A stretch of DNA of 6,164 nucleotides, from assembly GCA_910579925.1 (NCBI GenBank), contig CAJTVY010000086.1, forward strand, positions 1-6,164, read 5' to 3'. Of this stretch, positions 1-4,987 are shown piece after piece. This stretch comes from an uncultured Dorea sp. (GTDB lineage Bacteria; Bacillota; Clostridia; Lachnospirales; Lachnospiraceae). Positions within the stretch are counted from its first letter, which is position 1. Every line of letters begins with the position of its first letter. Under the pieces are notes generated by a model. That model was not told the origin of the DNA, ran no database searches, and was given only the letters and a program-made list of their open reading frames with translations. A program made the translations under genes and the position numbers.

Positions 1-2
1 CG

Positions 3-209
3 GTAAAAGAGGCCAAGAAGAATAGAGAATGGAGGCATGAGTATATGACGTTGTTGATGAGAGACCAGGAGAATGTGAAAAAAGGTGAGGAAATGTTGGC
101 AAAATTAATAATACTTTTAAGTGAAGATGGCCGTTTATCAGACGTTATCAAAGTATCACAGGATAAAGAGTATCGTCAGGAACTTTATGTGGAATATCAT
201 ATCATTTAA
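3..209 (+). CDS. C-terminal tail of an Rpn-family PD-(D/E)XK nuclease/transposase (partial, left edge)
   Basis: An open frame runs in from the left edge and gives 68 residues before TAA at 207-209. It opens VKEAKKNREWRHEYMTLLMR, then has a charged stretch (DQENVKKGEEM), a helical LAKLIILLSEDGR segment and an ending of the KEYRQELYVEYHI type. The R-E-Y-M-T-L-L-M-R-D pattern followed by a charged linker and a short helical tail is what I recall from the C-termini of Rpn (YhgA-like) recombination-promoting nucleases, common in clostridial genomes. The PD-(D/E)XK catalytic core lies upstream and cannot be seen, so whether the gene is intact is unknown. The identification rests on recognition of a short, variable tail. 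The stop codon directly abuts a decayed acetyltransferase in the same frame, so this 3' end may itself lie at a rearrangement junction. Confidence 0.65.
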   Translation, partial: VKEAKKNREWRHEYMTLLMRDQENVKKGEEMLAKLIILLSEDGRLSDVIKVSQDKEYRQELYVEYHII

Positions 210-587
210 AAGCAGGGCATCACAGGGCAGAAAGTCTGTTTTATGGCGGAGTATTTTCTGCCGGATATGAATAGGATTGCTCGTTTATCCTGTGATTATA
301 AAATGAGAATTATGCAACACACGGATTTCACAAAATTATATAAACCGGAATGGAGTAATGGAATGGAGTAATGCATTGTGTGAAGACTGAAAGGAACTGG
401 ATGTTCTGGGGGTTGGAGCCTATGATAATGATACACTGATTGGATTGGCAGAGATAAGATTCCTTTTTATTGTTGTGCCTGGTCAAATTTAAGATCATCA
501 AGAAATGCCATAAAAAGTTGATTTGTTCCTGCCTGGATTGAGATGACGGTAAAACCTAAGAAGGTAATTGATGAAATGAATCAATAG
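210..587 (+). pseudogene. Decayed GNAT-family N-acetyltransferase
   Basis: No intact frame exists here, but three consecutive pieces read as one GNAT protein. Piece 1 (210-359, same frame as the preceding gene) has VCFMAEYFLPDMNRIARLSC, then DYKMRIM and KLYKPEWSN. Piece 2 (373-450, shifted by one) has ALCED, a TGA stop at 388-390, then KELDVLGVGAYDNDTLIGLA. Piece 3 (456-587, back in the first frame) has KIPFYCCAWSN, SSRNAIKS, a TGA at 519-521 where family members usually have Gly, then FVPAWIEMTVKP and a final TAG. Lesions seen: a 13-bp tandem duplication (347-372) causing the first shift, two nonsense codons, and loss of roughly 40 codons between GLA and KIPFY, where the acetyl-CoA-binding loop should lie (size estimated from memory of the family). 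The N-terminal part is also absent. It cannot make an active enzyme. Family assignment is from remembered motif pattern, not a search. Confidence 0.75.
347..372 (+). repeat. 13-bp direct tandem duplication inside the GNAT pseudogene
   Basis: The unit GGAATGGAGTAAT occurs twice back to back (347-359 and 360-372) with no mismatch. Removing one copy joins codons for P-E-W-S-N to A-L-C-E in one frame, which matches the expected protein order. The duplication therefore explains the +1 frameshift in the pseudogene. Replication slippage is the likely origin (inference). Confidence 0.9.
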
Positions 588-684
588 ATGGGTAATGTTC
601 GAGGTTTTTCGCAGTTAGATGTGTTATGGAGGAACCTTATCACAAGTAAGTTTGTATGACGAGAGATGAAAGGAGACGGTAAAA
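588..684. other. Short intergenic leader before the sugar kinase
   Basis: These 97 bases follow the last stop of the GNAT remnant. They end in an ordinary ribosome binding site, AGGAG at 671-675, nine bases before the kinase ATG at 685. I see no hairpin-plus-T-run terminator. No promoter is convincing: the best candidate, TTGATG (568-573) with a 17-base spacer to GGTAAT (591-596), matches only four of six bases in each box and begins inside the pseudogene. Confidence 0.5.
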
Positions 685-1617
685 ATGGCAGAGATTATCA
701 TTATGGGAGAATTGCTTGTGGAGATCATGCGTGAACACGAAAATGCAGAACTCTATGAACCAGGGACGTTCAGGGGGCCGTTCCCAAGCGGAGCGCCGGC
801 AATTTTTATTGATACAGCGGCAAGGCTTGGGTGTCGTACGGCAATAATCGGCGGCGTCGGAAAGGATGATTTTGGAAAAAATATTCTGGACAGACTGGAA
901 AAAGACGGCGTTGATATCAGCCATGTACTAAGAAGTGAAGAACGTTCGACAGGGGTGGCCTTTGTTACCTACTATTCCGATGGTTCCAGAAAATTTATTT
1001 TCCATATGGGGAATACTCCGGCAGTGGAAGCGAAAGCGCCTATGGACGGAGATTTTAACGATGTGAAATATATGCATATTATGGGATGCTCTCTTATGGC
1101 CAGTAAGGCTTTTGCACAGGAAATTCTAAAGACCATGCATATGATGTGTCAGAAAGGGACGAAGATCTCCTTTGATCCGAACATCCGGGAAGAATTGTTT
1201 ACAGATCCAGGAGTTCACGATGTGATCCGGGAAGTCATGGACAATGTAAGTGTATTTATGCCGGGGAAAGAGGAGCTGCTTCGGATTACAGATACTTCTT
1301 CTGTGGATGCGGCGGTCAGAAAATGTTTTGAATCTGAGACGATGGAAGTAATCGCCATGAAAAATGGTTCGGCAGGCAGCAGAATTTATACCAGAGATGA
1401 AGTGATAGAAACAGGTGTCTATCCGGTCCGGCAAGTTGATGCAACAGGGGCAGGAGACTGCTTTGACGGCGCGTTTATTGCCGGGCTTGTGAAAGGGAAA
1501 AGTCTGAGGGAAGCCGCTAAGATGGGGGCGGCGGCAGGCGCATTGAATGCTGCTGCATTTGGCCCGATGGAAGGAAGGATCAGTGAGAAGACGATTGGAG
1601 AACTCATAATATCTTAA
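685..1617 (+). CDS. PfkB-family carbohydrate kinase (ribokinase/KdgK-like, possibly a ketohexose kinase)
   Basis: This 310-residue protein has the full length and motif order of the ribokinase/PfkB family, cytoplasmic enzymes that move the ATP gamma-phosphate to a sugar hydroxyl. Visible are the N-terminal GELLVEIM strand, the substrate-lid region GPFPSGAPAIF (31-41), the di-glycine motif GGVGKDDFG (56-64), the FDPNIRE segment (163-169), the phosphate-contacting KNGSAGS (226-232) and PfkB signature 2, DATGAGDCFDGAFIAG (252-267), with Asp258 as the expected catalytic base. The combination of GELLVEIM and FRGPFPSGAPAIFID resembles proteins annotated as tagatose kinases, so a ketohexose is a plausible substrate. 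This rests on remembered similarity, and 2-keto-3-deoxygluconate or fructose are alternatives. The ATG is backed by AGGAG nine bases upstream. No sugar transporter or isomerase gene is intact beside it, so the pathway cannot be fixed from context. Confidence 0.88.
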   Translation: MAEIIIMGELLVEIMREHENAELYEPGTFRGPFPSGAPAIFIDTAARLGCRTAIIGGVGKDDFGKNILDRLEKDGVDISHVLRSEERSTGVAFVTYYSDGSRKFIFHMGNTPAVEAKAPMDGDFNDVKYMHIMGCSLMASKAFAQEILKTMHMMCQKGTKISFDPNIREELFTDPGVHDVIREVMDNVSVFMPGKEELLRITDTSSVDAAVRKCFESETMEVIAMKNGSAGSRIYTRDEVIETGVYPVRQVDATGAGDCFDGAFIAGLVKGKSLREAAKMGAAAGALNAAAFGPMEGRISEKTIGELIIS

Positions 1618-1626
1618 ACGCCATAG

Positions 1627-1758
1627 GATGCCAGAGAAGGGGTTGTTCGTATTACCGGTTCCGGCGGTATGTCTTTTCTGACAGCAGGTGGGGCCCATGA
1701 CGGGGAGTATCCGCTGCGGCGATACTGTAAAGTGGTAGAAGTGGTAAGAGACTGCTGA
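1627..1758 (+). pseudogene. Orphan coding-like fragment of unknown family, probable gene remnant
   Basis: Between TAG (1624-1626) and TGA (1756-1758) is a 43-codon open stretch in the same frame as the kinase. It reads DAREGVVRITGSGGMSFL, then TAGGAHDGEYPL and RRYCKVVEVVRDC. The only internal ATG (1669) has no good ribosome binding site. The composition looks protein-like: glycine-rich turns, then a charged beta-strand-like tail such as ends many enzymes. I read it as the C-terminal scrap of a gene whose front was deleted, possibly a former partner of the kinase. I do not recognise the family. Chance openness is possible, because 43 codons in moderately GC-rich DNA is not rare. Confidence 0.4.
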
Positions 1759-1777
1759 CTATTTTTTCGGGAATGGC

Positions 1778-1806
1778 TTGATATTTTCAGATAGTTAGTG
1801 GATAAT
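1778..1806 (+). promoter_or_regulatory. Sigma-70/SigA-type promoter for the dCMP deaminase operon
   Basis: The -35 box TTGATA (1778-1783) matches five of six consensus bases. It is followed by exactly 17 bases and a -10 box GATAAT (1801-1806), also five of six. Transcription would start near 1813, about 34 bases before the ATG at 1847. This is the best-formed promoter in the window. Confidence 0.75.
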
Positions 1807-1846
1807 AAGGATATAAAAACCCAGAGCATGAATAAGGGAGGAACAG

Positions 1847-2335
1847 ATGGAACGAAGAGATAAGACGAATTATTACCTGGATCTGGCGGAAATGGTGGCT
1901 CAGAGGTGTACCTGTCTAAGAAGGCATTACGGAGCAGTGATTGTAAAAAATGATGAGGTGATTTCCACCGGATATGTAGGAGCCCCTCGGGGAAGAAAGA
2001 ACTGTACAGACATCGGCGAGTGTATCCGCAAGAAGATGGGGGTGCCCCGGGGTGAGCGTTATGAGCTATGCAGGAGTGTCCACGCAGAGGCCAATGCGAT
2101 CATCAGCGCTTCCAGGGATAAGATGATCGGCAGTTCCATGTATCTGATCGGAATCGAGGTGGATACAGGAGAGTATATTAAGAATGCCAATAGCTGCTCA
2201 ATGTGTAAGCGTCTGATTATCAATGCCGGAATCAAGAAGATGTATATTCGTGATACAAAGGAGACTTACCGTATGATTCTTGTAGATGACTGGGTGGAAG
2301 ATGATGAATCTATTAACGGTGAGTTTGGATATTAA
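1847..2335 (+). CDS. Deoxycytidylate (dCMP) deaminase family protein, ComEB-like
   Basis: This 162-residue cytosolic zinc enzyme should deaminate dCMP to dUMP, feeding dTMP synthesis. The catalytic motif is HAEANAI at 79-85: His79 is a zinc ligand and Glu81 the proton shuttle. The other two zinc cysteines are Cys117 and Cys120 in SCSMC. The family usually has Pro-Cys-x-x-Cys, so Ser116 replaces the common proline, but both ligands are kept. The GYVGAPRGRKNC segment (42-53) and Cys59, Cys75 and His79 sit where phage-T4-type dCMP deaminases have substrate-binding and extra cysteine residues. Length fits the family. The ATG follows GGGAGG (1836-1841) by five bases and the promoter at 1778-1806. 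The stop codon overlaps the Shine-Dalgarno of the next gene, which implies cotranscription. A tRNA-adenosine or riboflavin-type deaminase is less likely given the GAPRGRKNC region. Confidence 0.88.
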   Translation: MERRDKTNYYLDLAEMVAQRCTCLRRHYGAVIVKNDEVISTGYVGAPRGRKNCTDIGECIRKKMGVPRGERYELCRSVHAEANAIISASRDKMIGSSMYLIGIEVDTGEYIKNANSCSMCKRLIINAGIKKMYIRDTKETYRMILVDDWVEDDESINGEFGY

Positions 2336-2348
2336 GGAGTCAGTGTAG

Positions 2349-2894
2349 ATGAATCTGCAGCAGTCACCAGAAGGTGATAAGGTGAAAAGAATTTTCAGAG
2401 AATGTTTTCATATGATTGTGGTCCCTGTTCTGCTGGCTCTGTTCTGCAGTAAGGTTCTGGTCGTGAATGCCACGATTCCTTCCGGTTCTATGGAGAATAC
2501 CATTCAACCGGGAGACCGGATCATCGGTTGCCGCCTGTCATATCTGTATCAGAAGCCGAAGAGGGAGGACGTCATCATCTTCCGGTTTCCAGACGATGAG
2601 ACTCAGGTTTATATCAAGAGGGTGATCGGCCTGCCGGGAGAAACGATTCGGATTACGGATGGACGAGTATATATTGACGGCTCTGAGAAGCCTCTTGAAG
2701 AGGTCTATTTAAAAGAAGTTCCCCAGGGGAGTTCGGGGCCCTTTGAGGTTCCAGAGGACTCTTATTTTGTGATGGGGGATAACCGGAATCATTCTCACGA
2801 TTCCAGATATTGGGAGAATCATTATGTAAAGAAGGAAGAGATACTTGCTAAGGCGGTCTTCCGGTATTATCCAAGGCTTGGAAAGGTAGACTGA
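2349..2894 (+). CDS. lepB: Type I signal peptidase
   Basis: This 181-residue membrane-bound serine protease removes signal peptides from exported preproteins, acting on the outer face of the cytoplasmic membrane. A short basic N-terminus (KVKR) leads into one transmembrane helix at about 20-40. Box B, PSGSMENTI, carries the nucleophile Ser47. Box D, YIKRVIGLPGE, carries the general base Lys90. Box E, GDNRNHSHDSR (143-153), supplies the conserved Asp and Ser near the active site. A single anchor and the length match the compact Gram-positive SipS type. The Shine-Dalgarno AAGGAG (2334-2339) overlaps the stop of the upstream deaminase gene, with nine bases to the ATG, which suggests coupled translation. 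Several lepB paralogues are common in clostridia, so this need not be the only one. Confidence 0.95.
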   Translation: MNLQQSPEGDKVKRIFRECFHMIVVPVLLALFCSKVLVVNATIPSGSMENTIQPGDRIIGCRLSYLYQKPKREDVIIFRFPDDETQVYIKRVIGLPGETIRITDGRVYIDGSEKPLEEVYLKEVPQGSSGPFEVPEDSYFVMGDNRNHSHDSRYWENHYVKKEEILAKAVFRYYPRLGKVD

Positions 2895-2903
2895 TCTGTG
2901 TCT

Positions 2904-2911
2904 GGGAGGAG
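2904..2911 (+). promoter_or_regulatory. Ribosome binding site that fixes the lipase start at 2916
   Basis: GGGAGGAG lies four bases ahead of ATG 2916, with the GGAGG core (2905-2909) six bases away. An in-frame GTG at 2898 would extend the protein by six residues, but it lies upstream of this site and has only a weak GGAAAGG eleven bases before it. Confidence 0.75.
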
Positions 2912-2915
2912 AGGT

Positions 2916-4256
2916 ATGAGGTACATAAGACGGATTGTCTGCGCGGTTTTTCTAAGTCTGGCAGCAAATATTCCCTTTCTATATTACCATCAGATCATTC
3001 CCGAGAAAGGGGGCTTTTTTTGCATACTCCTTTTGGTATTGGGGGTTCTTTTACTTAATATCGTTCCTGCATTTTCACATCAGAAGATTCCGGGAAAGAG
3101 ACTTCGGATCTGTGCGGACGGTTGTGAACTTCTGATATATTTTCTGATGTCTGTGACCATGTCGGCGGTAAGTCTTATGATTATGATACCAGTAGCGTTT
3201 CCCGAGGATAAGATGGTATGGTTTATGGATCTGATCTGTGTGGTTGTAGTGGAGGCCGCTGTGTTCTTTAGCGGGATGGTTCGTGTCTATCTCACGTCAT
3301 CGCAGATTGGTGTAAAGTGGAGAACGATTGGAATACTTTGCGGATGGATACCAATCGTCCATCTGGTGGTTCTGGTGAAGATTATCCGCATGGCTATGGA
3401 AGAGTGGGAATTTGAGAGCGGGAAGATCATGCAGGCTCAGGAGCGAAGGGATGAAAAACTGTGTCAGACCAGATATCCGATTCTGATGGTGCACGGCGTG
3501 TTTTTTCGGGATTATAAATATTTTAACTACTGGGGACGCATTCCGAAAGAACTAAAGGCTCATGGTGCAATGGTTTTCTACGGAGATCATCAGTCCGCGG
3601 CATCTGTTGCAGACAGCGGCAGGGAACTTGCAGACCGTGTCAGGGAGATTGTGGCCCAGACAGGCTTTCAGAAGGTTAATATTATCGCACATTCCAAGGG
3701 AGGACTGGATTCGAGATATGCGATCAGTCGTCTTGGGATTGGAGGATCAGTTGCTTCTCTGACAACGGTTAATACGCCGCACAGGGGATGTATATTTGCA
3801 GAATATCTTCTGGAAAAGATTCCGCAGAGGATGAAGGATAAGGTGGCGGAAGGTTACAATGCTGCGCTTAGAAAATTAGGAGATAATAATCCGGATTTCC
3901 TTGCCGCGGTCACAGATCTTACGGCTTATGCCTGTAAGAGTTTTAACCAGAATGTGCCTGATATTCCGGGAGTTTATTACCAGAGTGTCGGATCAAAACT
4001 GAATATGGCGTCAGGCGGGAGGTTTCCTTTGAACTTTTCTCATCAGCTAGTCCGGTATTTTGACGGCCCTAACGATGGGCTGGTGGCAGAAAGTTCATTT
4101 ATGTGGGGGGAAGATTATACGTTTCTTACAACTAGGGGAAAGCGGGGAATTTCCCACGGAGATGTGATTGATCTGAACAGGGAGAATATTCGGGATTTTG
4201 ACGTAAGGGAGTTTTATGTGGAACTGGTGAACGGTCTGAAGGAGAGAGGGTATTAG
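2916..4256 (+). CDS. Membrane-anchored lipase-like alpha/beta hydrolase (multi-pass N-terminus)
   Basis: From ATG 2916 the product is 446 residues in two parts. Residues 1 to about 160 hold about five hydrophobic segments (near 5-24, 33-54, 71-94, 101-124 and 138-156). Basic loops fit a cytoplasmic N-terminus and place the C-terminal domain outside the cell, although the basic residues after the last segment make this uncertain. From about 187 on is an alpha/beta hydrolase like Pseudomonas/Burkholderia triacylglycerol lipases: oxyanion strand ILMVHG (His193-Gly194), nucleophile elbow AHSKGG with Ser260, VNTPHRG at 285-291, FDGPNDGLV with Asp387, and ISHGD with His414 completing the triad. It probably hydrolyses lipid or other ester substrates at the membrane; the true substrate is unknown. 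It is last in the deaminase-lepB transcription unit, 21 bases after lepB. Fusion of several membrane helices to this lipase type is unusual, since the known relatives are secreted. Confidence 0.82.
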   Translation: MRYIRRIVCAVFLSLAANIPFLYYHQIIPEKGGFFCILLLVLGVLLLNIVPAFSHQKIPGKRLRICADGCELLIYFLMSVTMSAVSLMIMIPVAFPEDKMVWFMDLICVVVVEAAVFFSGMVRVYLTSSQIGVKWRTIGILCGWIPIVHLVVLVKIIRMAMEEWEFESGKIMQAQERRDEKLCQTRYPILMVHGVFFRDYKYFNYWGRIPKELKAHGAMVFYGDHQSAASVADSGRELADRVREIVAQTGFQKVNIIAHSKGGLDSRYAISRLGIGGSVASLTTVNTPHRGCIFAEYLLEKIPQRMKDKVAEGYNAALRKLGDNNPDFLAAVTDLTAYACKSFNQNVPDIPGVYYQSVGSKLNMASGGRFPLNFSHQLVRYFDGPNDGLVAESSFMWGEDYTFLTTRGKRGISHGDVIDLNRENIRDFDVREFYVELVNGLKERGY

Positions 4257-4286
4257 AACCGGGAATCGCCTGGTTACCGTTTCTCC
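4241..4286 (+). other. Imperfect hairpin at the 3' end of the lipase gene
   Basis: An inner stem pairs AACCGGG (4257-4263) with CCTGGTT (4269-4275) around a five-base loop, with one G-T pair. An outer stem pairs GGAGAGA (4241-4247) with TTTCTCC (4280-4286), also with one G-T pair. No T-run follows, so it is not a standard intrinsic terminator. It could end or protect the mRNA. It overlaps the last codons of the gene. Confidence 0.35.
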
Positions 4287-4321
4287 TCTGGCATGGCGCA
4301 TGATGTGACTGTAAGAAAATG

Positions 4322-4351
4322 TTGAATTTTCTGTCCGGTCTGGTGTATACT
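4322..4351 (+). promoter_or_regulatory. Sigma-70/SigA-type promoter for the nitroreductase
   Basis: TTGAAT (4322-4327, four of six) and TATACT (4346-4351, five of six) are 18 bases apart. Transcription would start near 4358, about 30 bases before the ATG at 4388. The promoter lies inside the longer open frame that begins at 4319, which argues against that earlier start. Confidence 0.65.
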
Positions 4352-4374
4352 AAGAAAAAACATAAAAACAGGAT

Positions 4375-4380
4375 GAGGTG
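4375..4380 (+). promoter_or_regulatory. Ribosome binding site that fixes the nitroreductase start at 4388
   Basis: GAGGTG stands seven bases before ATG 4388. In-frame ATGs at 4319 and 4373 lack a comparable site, and the first lies upstream of the -35 box. Confidence 0.65.
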
Positions 4381-4387
4381 TTTAGAG

Positions 4388-4912
4388 ATGGATTTATTAG
4401 AAGTTATGAGAAACAGAAGGAGCGTAAGAGTCTATACAGGAGAGACGGTTCCGGAAGATCAGGTTGAGCAGATATTGAAGGCGGGGCTTCTGTCTGCATC
4501 CGGTAAAAATCTGAAGCCATGGGAGTTTATCGTGGTCCGTGATAAGGAAGTTCTGGCAAAACTTTCAAAGAGCCGGGCGGCCGGCGCTGCCATGATTGAG
4601 CATGCGGACTGTGCCATTGTTGTAGTTGGCGACACGGAAAAGTCCGATGTATGGACAGAGGACTGCTCTTCGGCAATGGCGAATATGCATCTGATGGCAG
4701 ACTGCCTTGGAATTGGAAGCTGCTGGGTTCAGGGAAGACTTCGGGAGGCTGCAGACGGAAGGACAACGGAAGCGTTCATCAGAGATCTGCTTGGTATACC
4801 GGATAAGTACGGCGTGGCGGCGATGCTGTCACTGGGTATGACCAAGGAACACCCGGCGGCATATTCTCTTGACGAACTGCCGATGGAGAAGGTTCATAGG
4901 GAGAAGTTTTAA
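4388..4912 (+). CDS. Nitroreductase-family FMN-dependent oxidoreductase
   Basis: From ATG 4388 the product is 174 residues, the short, single-domain size of clostridial nitroreductase-like proteins. These are cytoplasmic FMN enzymes, usually dimeric, that use NAD(P)H to reduce nitro compounds, quinones or flavins. Seen in order: the FMN-phosphate motif RNRRSVRVY (8-16); SASGKN-KPWEF (36-47), matching the usual PS-x-x-N-x-Q-PW region; HADCAIVVVGD (72-82); a long helix (92-109) ending LGIGSCWVQG; and the C-terminal SLGMTKEHP (148-156), matching the family G-x-P-x-E segment that contacts flavin. A start at 4319 would add 23 residues (MLNFLSGLVYTKKK...) that fall over the promoter, precede the first FMN motif and look non-native. 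It has its own promoter and ends 14 bases before a strong terminator, so it is probably monocistronic. The physiological substrate cannot be told from sequence. Confidence 0.9.
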   Translation: MDLLEVMRNRRSVRVYTGETVPEDQVEQILKAGLLSASGKNLKPWEFIVVRDKEVLAKLSKSRAAGAAMIEHADCAIVVVGDTEKSDVWTEDCSSAMANMHLMADCLGIGSCWVQGRLREAADGRTTEAFIRDLLGIPDKYGVAAMLSLGMTKEHPAAYSLDELPMEKVHREKF

Positions 4913-4926
4913 TTATTGTAGATGGT

Positions 4927-4966
4927 AAGCCATTCCAAAGTGATGTGTAACTTGGAATGGCTTTTT
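4927..4966 (+). terminator. Rho-independent terminator after the nitroreductase
   Basis: A perfect 12-bp stem pairs AAGCCATTCCAA (4927-4938) with TTGGAATGGCTT (4952-4963) around a 13-base loop. The distal arm runs into five T bases (4962-4966). It starts 14 bases after the nitroreductase stop. It also explains why the in-frame ATG at 4922 is not the start of the next gene: that frame would translate the hairpin. Confidence 0.88.
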
Positions 4967-4973
4967 CGAAACT

Positions 4974-4977
4974 GGAG
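4974..4977 (+). promoter_or_regulatory. Ribosome binding site for the metallo-beta-lactamase-fold gene
   Basis: GGAG lies ten bases before ATG 4988, followed by a purine-rich run (AAAAAGAGA). It is weaker than the other sites in the window but is the only one between the terminator and the conserved N-terminus. Confidence 0.5.
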
Positions 4978-4987
4978 TAAAAAGAGA

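Noticed and set aside
226..262. Inverted repeat GGCAGAAA / TTTCTGCC that could be a terminator for the Rpn-type gene
   Set aside because: The loop is 21 bases, no T-run follows, and the arms fall inside acetyltransferase-like codons, so it is probably incidental.
640..924. Minus-strand open frame of 94 codons
   Set aside because: It overlaps the start of the clear plus-strand sugar kinase and its protein shows no motif. It is a shadow frame.
1653..1680. Small hairpin TACCG / CGGTA followed by a T-rich stretch, as a kinase terminator
   Set aside because: The stem is only five base pairs and the T-run is interrupted. It is not convincing, so the kinase transcript end is left unassigned.
1126..1698. 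Minus-strand open frame of 190 codons opposite the kinase
   Set aside because: Long, but Cys/His/Arg-rich without any domain pattern, as expected of the reverse complement of a PfkB gene. The plus-strand kinase motifs are decisive.
4922..4987. N-terminal extension of the metallo-hydrolase from ATG 4922
   Set aside because: It would be encoded by the terminator hairpin, and residues 1-22 resemble nothing in the family.
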